A DNA stretch of 35,890 nt from contig DBCR01000031.1 in NCBI GenBank assembly GCA_002293125.1, positions 4,942 to 40,831 on the forward strand, given 5' to 3'. The notes below the pieces were generated by a model. It ran no database searches, was not told where the DNA came from, and saw nothing but the letters and a program-made list of their open reading frames with translations. Made by a program: the position numbers and the translations under genes. This DNA is from Opitutia bacterium UBA953. Its GTDB lineage: Bacteria; Verrucomicrobiota; Verrucomicrobiia; Opitutales; UBA953. Below are positions 15,094-23,508 of this stretch, piece by piece; position 1 is the stretch's first letter, and each line of letters opens with the position of its first letter.

Positions 15094-16146
15094 TTAAGGG
15101 GCCGGACCGACGAGGATTCGGTTGTTTTCGGTATCGGTCACATAGAGGCGACCATCCGGTCCGATGCGGGCGCCGTGCGGGCGGTTGAGCTGCGTGCCGG
15201 CCCAATCCGCGCCGACCGTCGCGCCCTTCTTGCCGTTACCGACGATCGTTCGGATGGTCTGCTTGACGGGATCGTAGAGGCGGAGGCAGTGGTTCTCCGT
15301 GTCGAGGATCAGCACGTTTCCCTTGGCGTCCATCGTCACGTATTTCGGGCCGCGCATCGTGGCGTCGGCCGCCGGGCCATCGGTCGCCGGACCAGCCTTG
15401 CCGGCCTTGTTCACGACCACGGTGACCTTGTCATCCTTGATCGCGGTGAGCGCGTTGCCGCCGCGCAGGAGGGCGTAGACCGTGCCGTCTTGAGCCACGC
15501 ACGTCGCGCGCACGTCGCCCATCGGGGCTTCCAGTGCCGGCGTGCTGTCCTTCGGGAGGCCGCGCTTGCCGTTGCCGGCGAGCGTCGTGACGATCCGCGT
15601 CTTGAGGTCGATCCGGCGGACGCGGTGGTTGCCGATATCGGCGATGGTCATGAACGCACCGTCAGGGCTGAGCGTGCCGCACATGGTGATGTTGAATTGC
15701 GCGAGTTCGGCCGGGCCGCCGTCGCCGGCGAAGCCGGCCTTACCCGTGCCGGCGAAGAGCGTCGCGACGTGGGTCTTCGGGTCGAGTCGGACGATGCGGT
15801 GCTGGAAACTATCGGCGAGGTAGATGGCGCCGTCGGGCGCGCTCGCGATGTCGTGCATGCCGTCGTAGACGGCCGGCGCAAGGTCGAGGCGCTTGGCGGG
15901 TGCGGGGAGATTCGGCGTCTTGCCCATGCTGTTCCACTTCACGCCGGAGATATACTCGATCTTGCCGCCGTGCAGCTTGAAGACGCGGTTCGCGGGCTGG
16001 AACTCCACGCCGTAAGCGTCGCCCTGGGCGTCGAAGGCGATGCTGAAGGGTTCGTGCAGGTCTTCGGCGCCGGGGACTTTGACGACTTCGATGGCGGCGA
16101 ACGCCGAAGCGGCGCAGGCGAGCAGGGGGACGAGACGGGAGAGCAT
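15094..16146 (-). CDS. Secreted NHL-repeat beta-propeller protein
   Basis: A 350-residue protein with a signal peptide (MLSRLVPLLACAASAFAA, cleavage near residue 18). The rest is built of NHL repeats, recognisable from recurring units such as DSFQHRIVRLDPKTHVATLFAGTG, DIGNHRVRRIDLKTRIVTTLAGNG and DTENHCLRLYDPVKQTIRTIVGNG, ending DTENNRILVGPAP. This predicts a six-bladed propeller in the periplasm or outside the cell. NHL propellers bind proteins or ligands or carry lyase sites; no catalytic residues can be named here. The ATG at 16146 begins the signal peptide. It is divergent from the alpha/beta hydrolase, with only 48 bp between the starts. The gap to dapA is 83 bp, so shared transcription is possible but not evident. 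Confidence 0.85.
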   Translation of the reverse strand: MLSRLVPLLACAASAFAAIEVVKVPGAEDLHEPFSIAFDAQGDAYGVEFQPANRVFKLHGGKIEYISGVKWNSMGKTPNLPAPAKRLDLAPAVYDGMHDIASAPDGAIYLADSFQHRIVRLDPKTHVATLFAGTGKAGFAGDGGPAELAQFNITMCGTLSPDGAFMTIADIGNHRVRRIDLKTRIVTTLAGNGKRGLPKDSTPALEAPMGDVRATCVAQDGTVYALLRGGNALTAIKDDKVTVVVNKAGKAGPATDGPAADATMRGPKYVTMDAKGNVLILDTENHCLRLYDPVKQTIRTIVGNGKKGATVGADWAGTQLNRPHGARIGPDGRLYVTDTENNRILVGPAP

Positions 16147-16194
16147 GCGTCGTTCTTAGTTTCCGTCCGCCGATGTTCAAGCCTCGGCGGGAAA

Positions 16195-17013
16195 ATGGTT
16201 CGACCTCGGGCGGGGCGCCTCCACCGTGGCTTTCTTCCCGTGCCTGTCCCGCTTCCATTGATCATCCGCGAGCTCGGCGGCTCCGGCGCACCGCTCGTGG
16301 TACTGCATGGCCTGCTCGGTTCGTCGCGTAATTGGCAATCCGCCGGCGTGGCGCTCGCCGAACGCGGCCATCGCGTGCTGGCGCCCGATTTGCGAAACCA
16401 TGGGTCATCGCCCTGGGCGGACGACTGTTCCTATGCGGCGTCAGCTGGCGACGTCATCGCGATGTTGGACGGACTTGCACTCGGTCCTGTGCACCTCGTC
16501 GGCCATAGCATGGGCGGCAAGGCCGCGATGCGTCTCGTGATGGACCGACCCGACCTCGTCGCGCGCCTCACGGTCGTGGACATCGCTCCGCGTGCCTATT
16601 CTGACCGCGTCCGCGTCGAGTTTGGCGCGATGAACGCGCTCGATCTTTCCGCGGTGACCTCACGTAAGGATGCCGAGGCGAAACTCGCCGCGCAGGTGCC
16701 CGAGTGGGGCATGCGTCAGTTTATTCTGACGAACCTTGGTCAAGATGCCGAAGGCCGCTGGCGCTGGACCGTGAATCGCGAGGCGCTGACGCGTTCGCTG
16801 CCCGAGATCCTCGGTGATCCTCTGGCTGACGGCGAAATTTGGAATGGCCCGACGCGTTTCCTGCGCGGCGGGAAATCGAATTACATCCGCGATGAAGACA
16901 TCGCGCTAATCCGCGCGTACTTCCCGCAAGCGGACGTCGTCACGTTGCCCGACAGCGGCCATAACCCCCACTTCGAGGCGCGGGCCGGTTTCGTCGAGGC
17001 GACGCTGGCTTAG
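16195..17013 (+). CDS. Alpha/beta hydrolase, YbfF/ABHD11-like esterase
   Basis: A 272-residue hydrolase without a clear signal peptide, so probably cytoplasmic. VVLHGLLGS (about 35-43) forms the oxyanion region and APDLRNHGSSP is typical of the YbfF/ABHD11 branch. GHSMGG holds the nucleophile Ser105, and SGHNPHFEA near the C-terminus the catalytic His. RFLRGGKSNYI resembles the family's RGG-S-Y motif. The natural substrate is unknown. The ATG at 16195 was taken; a GTG at 16240 is also reasonable and removes 15 residues of poor similarity. The TAG stop at 17011-17013 overlaps the TAA of the convergent gene at 17010-17012. Confidence 0.87.
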   Translation: MVRPRAGRLHRGFLPVPVPLPLIIRELGGSGAPLVVLHGLLGSSRNWQSAGVALAERGHRVLAPDLRNHGSSPWADDCSYAASAGDVIAMLDGLALGPVHLVGHSMGGKAAMRLVMDRPDLVARLTVVDIAPRAYSDRVRVEFGAMNALDLSAVTSRKDAEAKLAAQVPEWGMRQFILTNLGQDAEGRWRWTVNREALTRSLPEILGDPLADGEIWNGPTRFLRGGKSNYIRDEDIALIRAYFPQADVVTLPDSGHNPHFEARAGFVEATLA

Positions 17014-17648
17014 GCCGCGGATTTCGCCCGGAGTCGGCGCAGTCCGAGGAAGCCGAACGCCAAGGCCGCCGCGACGATGAGCATCGTGGCGCCGCAGAGG
17101 ACCAGCATGCGCAGGCCGAGGTGATCTTTCGCCTCATGGGCTTGGATCAGCGGCGATTCATCGCCCGCGACCATCATCACCCAGCGGGCCTTGGCGCCGG
17201 GCTTCGTTTCGTCGACCAGCCAGAGTAGCACCGTGTGCGGGCTTTCGTCTGGCAGGCGCAGCAGGAAGTTGCGCGGCTGGGGTGTCCAATGCCACTCGGC
17301 GCTCTCGAGCCGGTAGTCCTTCGCGAGCTCCTCCGCCGTGTGCTGGAAGGGCGAATCGGTCTCGAGTTTCGTGGACGAGGAGAAGTCTGGAGAGCCCGCC
17401 GCCTCCGTGAGGGGGAGGAGGTCCCTGCCGGTCGAGACCGTGAAGAGCCCTTCGGCGACTTTCGCCAATTCGGCGCGCTCGCGGATGTTGAAATTCGCCT
17501 CCAGGTCCGCCGTCACCTTGAGCGAGCACGCGCCATCGGCATGCATCGTCAGGCGCGCGAGGAGGACTTCGCCGTTATGGGCGCAGACGAACAAGGGGAG
17601 CACGAGGGCTCCCCAGGTCAGGACCAGCTGGCGCAACGCGCGGATCAC
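17010..17648 (-). CDS. Membrane-anchored extracytoplasmic protein of unknown function
   Basis: A 212-residue protein I do not recognise. It has an N-terminal signal sequence (IRALRQLVLTWGALVLPLFVCAHNGE), a mostly beta-like ectodomain of about 150 residues and one C-terminal transmembrane helix (LRMLVLCGATMLIVAAALAFGFLGL) followed by the basic tail RRLRAKSAA. The mature N-terminus AHNGEVLLARLTMHADG faintly resembles the ectodomain of HupE/UreJ-like proteins, which is only a hint. A GTG start at 17648 is preferred: it overlaps the TGA of the upstream NHL-like gene as GTGA, implying translational coupling. A more distal ATG at 17687 would lie inside that gene. Confidence 0.72.
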   Translation of the reverse strand: MIRALRQLVLTWGALVLPLFVCAHNGEVLLARLTMHADGACSLKVTADLEANFNIRERAELAKVAEGLFTVSTGRDLLPLTEAAGSPDFSSSTKLETDSPFQHTAEELAKDYRLESAEWHWTPQPRNFLLRLPDESPHTVLLWLVDETKPGAKARWVMMVAGDESPLIQAHEAKDHLGLRMLVLCGATMLIVAAALAFGFLGLRRLRAKSAA

Positions 17649-18649
17649 TTGCGATTCCAGCGCAGCACGCGACCGAAGGTATTCCACTCGGTCTCGAGGA
17701 TGTTGCCGTCGTTATCGAAGGTGATGCCGTGGGGCGAGGTCACGACGCCTTCGCGCCAGTCGGCGGGCTTCACGCCAGGGGTATTGGTTTCCTTCTTCGT
17801 GCCGTTGGCGCCGGTGTTGGCGTTGGAGCCGAGTTCGGCGACCATCTTGCCTTCCTTGTTCCAGACGGAGACGCGGCCGGCGATCTCGGCGACGCACATC
17901 AGTTCGCCATGGAAGGAGGCGGACGAGGGATTACGCAGGCCCGTGTTGGCGATCATCTGCGGGTTGGCGCCGCCGAGGTCGACGTGGAACATGCGGTTAT
18001 TGCCGCGGTCGAGGCAGAGCAGGCGGGCCGGGGAGAAGCGGGTGTCGACGAAGACCTTGTGGGTATTGGCGAAGCCTTTGCCGTCCACGACCTGCGTGGG
18101 GCCGCCGAAGACCGACTTGAACTTGCCGTCCTTGTCGAAGACGAAGACCCAGCTCTTGCCGTAGCCGTCGACGATGTAGATGTCGCCGTTCGGGGCCACG
18201 TCGCAGCTCGTGAGCTTCAGGGCGTTGGCAGCTTTGCCCTTCTTGTCCGTGACCTTGGCTTTGTCGGCAGGGAAGGCGTCGGGCTTGATTTCCATGACGA
18301 CGGTGCCGTCGAGCTTGGCCTTGATGAAGCGCTGCTCAGCGAGCACTGCGCCGTAGAGGAACTCGCCTTCGGCGGACTTGCGGATGACGAAGCCGTGGAG
18401 GGACATAGGCAGCGCGAGGGTCTTCACGTATTTGCCGTCCTTGCCGTAGACTTGGATGCCGGCGTCCTTCTCCTGGACGCTGACGTAGATAAGGCCGGCG
18501 GAGTCGACGGCGATCTCGCCGTGGCCGTTGCCGATCTGGGCCTTGCCGGGAGGCGTGCCGAGGAAGTCCGGCAGCAGTTCATATTTCACTTCGGCAGCTT
18601 GGGCGAGGGAGCACACGGTGAGGAGGGCGAGGAGGCGGAGGGTGGGCAT
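17645..18649 (-). CDS. Secreted NHL/SMP-30-like beta-propeller protein
   Basis: A 334-residue protein with a signal peptide (MPTLRLLALLTVCSLAQAA). The mature part has propeller repeats such as GHGEIAVDSAGLIYVSVQEKD, CDVAPNGDIYIVDGYGKSWV, RLLCLDRGNNRMFHVDLGG and SPHGITFDNDGNILETEWN. It resembles the NHL/6-bladed propeller proteins common in Planctomycetes and Verrucomicrobia. The role is unknown; binding or lyase activity toward sugars is a guess. The ATG at 18649 begins the signal peptide; upstream codons encode a C-rich repeat, not protein. It overlaps the following membrane-protein gene by 4 bp and is divergent from the DUF1080 gene across a spacer with two G-tract arms. Confidence 0.85.
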   Translation of the reverse strand: MPTLRLLALLTVCSLAQAAEVKYELLPDFLGTPPGKAQIGNGHGEIAVDSAGLIYVSVQEKDAGIQVYGKDGKYVKTLALPMSLHGFVIRKSAEGEFLYGAVLAEQRFIKAKLDGTVVMEIKPDAFPADKAKVTDKKGKAANALKLTSCDVAPNGDIYIVDGYGKSWVFVFDKDGKFKSVFGGPTQVVDGKGFANTHKVFVDTRFSPARLLCLDRGNNRMFHVDLGGANPQMIANTGLRNPSSASFHGELMCVAEIAGRVSVWNKEGKMVAELGSNANTGANGTKKETNTPGVKPADWREGVVTSPHGITFDNDGNILETEWNTFGRVLRWNRK

Positions 18650-18657
18650 GGGGTGAT

Positions 18658-18686
18658 GAAGGGGTTGGGACAGGGGTAGGGGTAGG
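18658..18686 (+). repeat. Repeat F, G-tract arm upstream of the NHL-like gene
   Basis: Four or more G-runs (GGGGTTGGGACAGGGG then TAGGGGTAGGG) on the plus strand, which could form a G-quadruplex. It reads as C-rich on the sense strand of the gene starting at 18649. It is an imperfect inverse of 18757-18788; both arms are followed by CAGGAG on their G-rich strand. Confidence 0.65.
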
Positions 18687-18756
18687 GACAACAGGAGGCA
18701 AATGGATTTCGGCAAGCGGAACTCCGTTTTCGGCATCGCTCTTTTATTGTATCTCC
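18687..18756. promoter_or_regulatory. Divergent promoter region between the NHL-like and DUF1080 genes
   Basis: This short spacer between the two G-tract arms is less GC-rich and contains CTTTTATTGTATCT near 18740, the best candidate for -10-like sequence in the region. Exact promoter boxes cannot be assigned with confidence on either strand. Confidence 0.3.
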
Positions 18757-18788
18757 TGCCCCGACCCCTATCCCTACCCCAACCCCCC
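18757..18788 (-). repeat. Repeat F, C-rich leader unit upstream of the DUF1080 gene
   Basis: On the plus strand it reads CCGACCCCTATCCCTACCCC followed by AACCCCCC, ending 7 bp before the ATG at 18796. The minus strand has five G-runs. Similar C-rich units precede the starts at 18649 (minus) and 29765. Confidence 0.65.
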
Positions 18789-18795
18789 AAAGCAT

Positions 18796-19413
18796 ATGAC
18801 CTCCCTCCGTCTCCTCGCGGCTCTCGCCGCCTTCGTCGTTTCGGCCTCTGCCGCCGAAGTGAAACTTGAGTCCGCCTTCAATGGCAAGGACCTCGCTGGT
18901 TGGAAGACCTCCGGTCCTGATGCCTTCTGGACTGCCGCCGATGGCGTGCTGGCCGGAGAGAACAAGGAATCCTTCAAGGACTACAAGAAGGGCAATATGC
19001 TCTTCACCGAGAAGTCTTACCAAGACGTCGTCATCGAGTGCGAAGTCCGCTTCGACGGCGAGATCGACAGCGGCATCATGGTCCGCAAGGACGCAGCTGG
19101 TAAGAAGGATATCCAGATGCAGATCGGCGTCTCCCGCTCCCTCAAGAAAGACATGACCGGCGCGTTCTACGTCGGCAAGTATCCTGAAGCCGGCTGGGCT
19201 CCGAAGGTCGCGAGCCTCTGGAAGAACGGCGAGTGGAACAAGGTCCGCCTCCAGGCCAAGGGCGACACCTACACCGTGTGGATCAACGGCGAGCAGGTCT
19301 CGAACTACGTTGACGCCGGTTACCCCATGCCCGCTCCGGTCGGCCTCCAGGTGCACGGCAACGTCAAGATGAAGGTCGAATACCGCAACATCGCCATCGG
19401 CGAGATCAAGTAA
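18796..19413 (+). CDS. Secreted DUF1080 (3-keto-disaccharide hydrolase-like) protein
   Basis: A 205-residue protein with a signal peptide (MTSLRLLAALAAFVVSASA). The remainder is a single DUF1080 domain, a concanavalin-like jellyroll: FNGKDLAGWKTSG near the start of the mature chain, a central DGEIDSGIMVRK segment, WNKVRLQAKGDTYTVWINGEQV, and VGLQVHGNVKMKVEYRNIAIGEI at the end. Some members hydrolyse 3-keto-disaccharides and others only bind sugars, so the reaction is not certain. It is complete and closed by a terminator at 19439-19464. It is divergent from the NHL-like gene. The ATG at 18796 starts the signal peptide. Confidence 0.88.
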   Translation: MTSLRLLAALAAFVVSASAAEVKLESAFNGKDLAGWKTSGPDAFWTAADGVLAGENKESFKDYKKGNMLFTEKSYQDVVIECEVRFDGEIDSGIMVRKDAAGKKDIQMQIGVSRSLKKDMTGAFYVGKYPEAGWAPKVASLWKNGEWNKVRLQAKGDTYTVWINGEQVSNYVDAGYPMPAPVGLQVHGNVKMKVEYRNIAIGEIK

Positions 19414-19438
19414 GCTTCGGCTGATTTTCGGTCCGAAA

Positions 19439-19464
19439 GGGCGGGCGCAACCCCGCCTTTTTTT
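19439..19464 (+). terminator. Rho-independent terminator of the DUF1080 gene
   Basis: GGCGGG (19440-19445) pairs with CCCGCC (19452-19457) around CGCAAC, followed by seven T residues. It lies 26 bp after the DUF1080 stop. Confidence 0.85.
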
Positions 19465-19656
19465 GTGCATGCTTACCTCAGAAAGACGACAGGCGGCAGC
19501 TTGCTGGCTCATTTAAGGATTGAATCACGCCATTTAAAAATAACTTAAGAGCGAATTACGCCGTATAACCCCCATCTCCTTTATAGGGGGAAAGTATATA
19601 TTTATTCGCAACCTGTCGGACATCTAACTGTCTCAAAGACAACCCCTGACAGACCC
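19465..19656 (+). promoter_or_regulatory. AT-rich leader and promoter region of the DUF1501-PPC-cytochrome cluster
   Basis: This is the most AT-rich stretch in the window. GAATCACGCC (19522-19531) and GAATTACGCC (19553-19562) repeat with a 31-bp period inside a longer similarity that begins TTAAG and ends TAA, possibly a paired regulator site. CCCCC and GGGGG near 19569-19590 can form a hairpin, followed by AAAGTATATATTTATT, a likely -10 area. The first gene of the cluster starts at 19657. Confidence 0.45.
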
Positions 19657-20988
19657 ATGAAACTCCATCGCAATTGTGAAGGAAACCACCCCGACGTCAT
19701 GAACGCCCTGAGTCGCCGCGACTTCATGCACATCGGCATGGTCGGCACGCTCGGCCTGAGCCTCCCGAACATGCTTCGCCTCAAGGCGTCCGCGATCCCC
19801 AGCGTCGAGTCCTTCAACGCGATGGCCGACTCCGTCATCCACATCTACCTTCCGGGCGGCATGGCGCAGCACGAGTCGTGGGACCCGAAGCCTTTCGCCT
19901 CTCCTGATTACCGCGGTCCGTACACGCCGATCAAGACTTCCATCCCCGGCGAATACGTCGGCGAGAAGTTCGTCAACATCGCGAAGATCATGAACAAGCT
20001 GACCGTCGTCCGTTCGATGACGCACGGTGAAGCGGCGCACGAACGCGGCACGCACAACATGTTCACGGGTTACCGCCCGAGCCCGGCGCTTAAGTTCCCG
20101 AGCTATGGTTCGGTCATCTCGCACGAACAGGGCAGCCGCAATAACCTCCCGCCCTACGTCGTCGTCCCGAGCCAGAGCATCCCTGACCAGGGCACGGGCT
20201 ACATGAGCAGCGCCTTCGGTCCGTTCGCGCTCGGTAGCGATCCGGCTGACAAGGGTTTCGCCGTCCGCGACCTCCTCGCCCCGAAGGATGTCACCACGCA
20301 GCGTTTCGACCGTCGCCGCAGCATGCTCGCCGCCGTCGACGAACATTTCCGCGCCACCGAGAAGTCCGACGCCATCGGCGCCATGGACAGCTTCCAGCAG
20401 GCCGCCTACGGCCTCGTCAGCAGCGCCAAGGCCCGCGAGGCCTTCGACCTCTCCAAGGAGTCCGACAAGCTGCGCGATGAATACGGCCGCAACACCGCCG
20501 GTCAGCGCTTCCTCCTTGCCCGCCGGCTCGTCGAGGCCGGCGTCCGCATGGTCTCCGTCACCTTCGGCGGCTGGGATCACCACTCGAACATCAAGAGCGC
20601 CTTCGACGGTCAGGCCCCGAATTTCGACCAGGCTTTCGCCCGCCTCATCACCGACCTCCAGGACCGCGGCATGCTCAAGCGTACGCTCGTCCTCGTGAGC
20701 TCCGAGTTCGGCCGTACGCCTAAGATCAACGGAACGAACGGCCGCGACCACTGGCCGCGCGTCTTCTCCGTCGCCATGGCCGGCGGCGGCGTGAAGGAAG
20801 GCTACATCCACGGCGCCTCCGACGCCCTCGGTGGCGAGCCGGACCGCGACGCGGTCGGCCCGGAAGACTTGGCCAAGACCATGTACCGCGTCCTCGGCAT
20901 CAACGCCGATAAGCGCATCATGTCGGATGGCGGTCGTCCGATCGACATCGTCAACGGCGGTCGCATCATGACCGATTGGCTGGCCTGA
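19657..20988 (+). CDS. DUF1501 protein, Tat-exported, first gene of a four-gene cluster
   Basis: A 443-residue DUF1501 protein of the alkaline-phosphatase/sulfatase superfamily, activity unknown. The twin-arginine signal SRRDFMHIGMVGTLGLS (arginines 20-21) suggests folded export. Conserved blocks are IHIYLPGGMAQHESWDPKP, MTHGEAAHERGTHNMFTGYRP, FGGWDHHSN, SSEFGRTPKINGTNGRDHWP and AGGGVKEGYIHGASD. It is a distant paralog of the DUF1501 protein at 5924-7393. The ATG at 19657 gives 14 residues before the next Met (residue 15); either start leaves the Tat motif intact. It leads a cluster of four same-strand genes, with a 71-bp gap to the PPC-domain gene. Confidence 0.93.
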   Translation: MKLHRNCEGNHPDVMNALSRRDFMHIGMVGTLGLSLPNMLRLKASAIPSVESFNAMADSVIHIYLPGGMAQHESWDPKPFASPDYRGPYTPIKTSIPGEYVGEKFVNIAKIMNKLTVVRSMTHGEAAHERGTHNMFTGYRPSPALKFPSYGSVISHEQGSRNNLPPYVVVPSQSIPDQGTGYMSSAFGPFALGSDPADKGFAVRDLLAPKDVTTQRFDRRRSMLAAVDEHFRATEKSDAIGAMDSFQQAAYGLVSSAKAREAFDLSKESDKLRDEYGRNTAGQRFLLARRLVEAGVRMVSVTFGGWDHHSNIKSAFDGQAPNFDQAFARLITDLQDRGMLKRTLVLVSSEFGRTPKINGTNGRDHWPRVFSVAMAGGGVKEGYIHGASDALGGEPDRDAVGPEDLAKTMYRVLGINADKRIMSDGGRPIDIVNGGRIMTDWLA

Positions 20989-21059
20989 ACCGGCGCCTAA
21001 AACCCCATCCGCCTGCCTTTCGGCGCGGCGGGCGGGCTGCGCCCCGCTGAAACGTTTTC

Positions 21060-23498
21060 ATGAACTTCCGTCACCTTGCCGCGCTCCTGCTCGCCCCGCT
21101 CACCGCGTGGGCGGCCTACCCCAGCATGTCCTCGCTGAAGCCGCACGGCGGCCAGATCGGCGCCGACGTCAAACTCACGATCGCCGGGGCCCAGCTCGAT
21201 GATTTCGAGGACCTCATGTTCTACACCCCTGGCTTCAAGGTGAAGAGCGTGGAGAGCCGCGCCACGAACAAGGTGGAACTCACCCTCTCGATCGACAAGT
21301 CCGTCCGCGCCGGCAACCACGTCATGCGCGTGCGCACGAAGTCCGGCATCTCGCATATGCGCCAGTTCTTCGCGAGCCCCTACCCGAACGTCGAGGAGAA
21401 GGAGCCTAACAGCGAATTCGCCGGCGCCCAGGCCATCGCCCTCAATCAGACCGTCGAAGGCGTCGTGCTCGCCGAGGACGTCGACTACTACAGGCTGACC
21501 GTCAAGAAGGGCCAGCGCATCGGCGTCCAGGTCGACGGCCTGCGCCTCGCCGCGATCCCGCAGGGCGCGATGGATCCGTACGTCGCCATCCTCGACAAGG
21601 ATCGTTTCGAGAAGGCCGCGTCCGACGACACCATCCTGCACCGCCAGGACGGCTACTGCTCCTTCACCGCCGAATACGACGGCGACTATTACGTGATGGT
21701 GCGCGAGTCCTCCTACCGCGGCTCGGGCAACTCCTTCTACCGCCTGCACGTCGGCGACTTCCGCCGTCCGGACGCGATCTACCCCGCCGGCGGCAAACTC
21801 GGCTCGAAGGTCACCGTGCGCTTCCTCGAGCCGCGCGACTCCTTCGCCGAAGAAGTCACGCTCCCCGCCGAGGACGACGCCGAGTTCGTGCTCTACCCGA
21901 AGTCCCAGCCGCCCGCGCCCTCCGGCAACCTCTTCCGTCTCTCGACCGTCGACAACACCCTCGAAGCCGAGCCGAACAACGCGGCCGAGCAGGGCACCGT
22001 CGCCGCCGAGGCTTCGGCCTACGCGCTCAACGGCATCATCGAGAAGCCCGGCGACGTGGACTTCTTCCGCGTGCCGCTGAAGAAGGGTCAGGTCTTCGAA
22101 TGCCGCGCCCTCGCCCAGATCCTGGGTTCCCCGCTCGATCCGGTCGTCACCGTGCTGAGTCCCAAGGGCAACTCCCTCGCGAACAATGACGACGGCGGCG
22201 GCATGCGCCGTCTCGATTCCCGTTTCCGCCTCACCGCCCCCGCCGACGGCGTGTACACCGTCCGCGTCGCCGACCACCTCGAACGCGGCGGCGCCAACTT
22301 CGTCTACCGCATCGAGATGGTGGCCTCGCAGCCCAGCCTGACCTTCGCCTCCCCCGATTACACCATCAACGACACGAACTACCGCCAGTTCCTGGCCGTG
22401 CCCAAGGGCGGCCGCATGGTGCTGCTGGAGAACTTCACCCGCAACGGCGTCGGCGGCGACTACCGCTTCGAACTCAAGGGCCTGCCCGCCGGCGTGAAGC
22501 TGCTCGAAGACGAAGCCCCTGGCAGCCTGCCCGGCGTGCCGCTCGTGCTCGAAGCCGCGGCCGACGCGCCCCACGGCGGCGCCATCGTCACCCCGCTGCT
22601 CCTGCCGAAGGATCCGGCCAACAAGATCGTCGGCCAGATGCGCCGCACCTACGATATCGTGCGTATCGGCAACGTGATCTACTACCAGGGCATCGAGGAC
22701 CAGCTCCCGGTCGCCGTCGTGGATGAGGCGCCTTACTCCCTCGAGATCCAGAAGCCGGAAACCCCGCTCGTCCGTAATGGCGTCGTCAATCTCAAGGTGA
22801 TCGCCAAGCGCAAGGAAGGCTTCAAGGGCGCGATCCGCGTCTTCATGTGCTGGACCCCTCCGGGCGTCTCCTCGCTCGGCGAGCAGACCATCGCCGCCGA
22901 CGCCACCGAGTGCGTCTTCCAGCTCAGCGCCAACGCCAACGTCGACACGAAGCCCTGGAAGTTCGTCGTGCAAGGCGAGGCTACCGCCGGCAAGGGGAAC
23001 GTGTACAACGCTTCGCCGTTCGCCGAACTGGCGACCGAGGCTCCTTACGTCGCCGCCAACGCGATTCCGCTCACCGCGGTCGAGGTCGGCACGCCCGGCG
23101 TGATGGCGACCAACTTCGAGGTGACCCGTCCGTTCGAGGGCGAGGCCGTCGCCCAGCTCGTCGGTGCCCCCGATACGATCCGCATCGCGCCCGTCAAGGT
23201 GACGAAGGACACCAAGGAACTCCGCTTCACCGTCGAGACCGACGAAAAATCGCGCATCGGCAAGGTGGCGAACATGTTCGTCCAGGTCGATATCCCGGTC
23301 GGCAAGGGCTTCGCCACGCACCGTATCGCGCTGGGTTCGATCCTGCGCCTTGACGCAGCCCGTAAAGCCGCGCCCGCGCCGGTCGCCAAGGCGGCCACGC
23401 CGTCCGCCGCCAAGGTCGCCGCCCCGGTGGCCGCCGCCCCGGCCGCCCTTTCCCGTCTCGAACAGCTCCGCCAGAAAAACGAAGCCCCCAAGAACTGA
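21060..23498 (+). CDS. Secreted protein with IPT/TIG-like and two PPC domains
   Basis: An 812-residue secreted protein (signal MNFRHLAALLLAPLTAWA). Residues about 20-105 look like an IPT/TIG-type beta domain (MSSLKPHGGQIGADVKLTIAG). Two pre-peptidase C-terminal (PPC) domains follow, one starting EKEPNSEFAGAQAI (about 118) and one starting EAEPNNAAEQGTV (about 302), each with the family's D-x-D-x-(Y/F)-(R/Y) segment (AEDVDYYRL, PGDVDFFRV). The C-terminal half has further beta-rich repeats and ends in an Ala/Pro/Lys-rich tail (about 765-812). No protease catalytic domain is present, so this looks like a binding or structural partner. The next gene starts 10 bp after the stop. Confidence 0.85.
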   Translation: MNFRHLAALLLAPLTAWAAYPSMSSLKPHGGQIGADVKLTIAGAQLDDFEDLMFYTPGFKVKSVESRATNKVELTLSIDKSVRAGNHVMRVRTKSGISHMRQFFASPYPNVEEKEPNSEFAGAQAIALNQTVEGVVLAEDVDYYRLTVKKGQRIGVQVDGLRLAAIPQGAMDPYVAILDKDRFEKAASDDTILHRQDGYCSFTAEYDGDYYVMVRESSYRGSGNSFYRLHVGDFRRPDAIYPAGGKLGSKVTVRFLEPRDSFAEEVTLPAEDDAEFVLYPKSQPPAPSGNLFRLSTVDNTLEAEPNNAAEQGTVAAEASAYALNGIIEKPGDVDFFRVPLKKGQVFECRALAQILGSPLDPVVTVLSPKGNSLANNDDGGGMRRLDSRFRLTAPADGVYTVRVADHLERGGANFVYRIEMVASQPSLTFASPDYTINDTNYRQFLAVPKGGRMVLLENFTRNGVGGDYRFELKGLPAGVKLLEDEAPGSLPGVPLVLEAAADAPHGGAIVTPLLLPKDPANKIVGQMRRTYDIVRIGNVIYYQGIEDQLPVAVVDEAPYSLEIQKPETPLVRNGVVNLKVIAKRKEGFKGAIRVFMCWTPPGVSSLGEQTIAADATECVFQLSANANVDTKPWKFVVQGEATAGKGNVYNASPFAELATEAPYVAANAIPLTAVEVGTPGVMATNFEVTRPFEGEAVAQLVGAPDTIRIAPVKVTKDTKELRFTVETDEKSRIGKVANMFVQVDIPVGKGFATHRIALGSILRLDAARKAAPAPVAKAATPSAAKVAAPVAAAPAALSRLEQLRQKNEAPKN

Positions 23499-23508
23499 TT
23501 TCCCAGCC

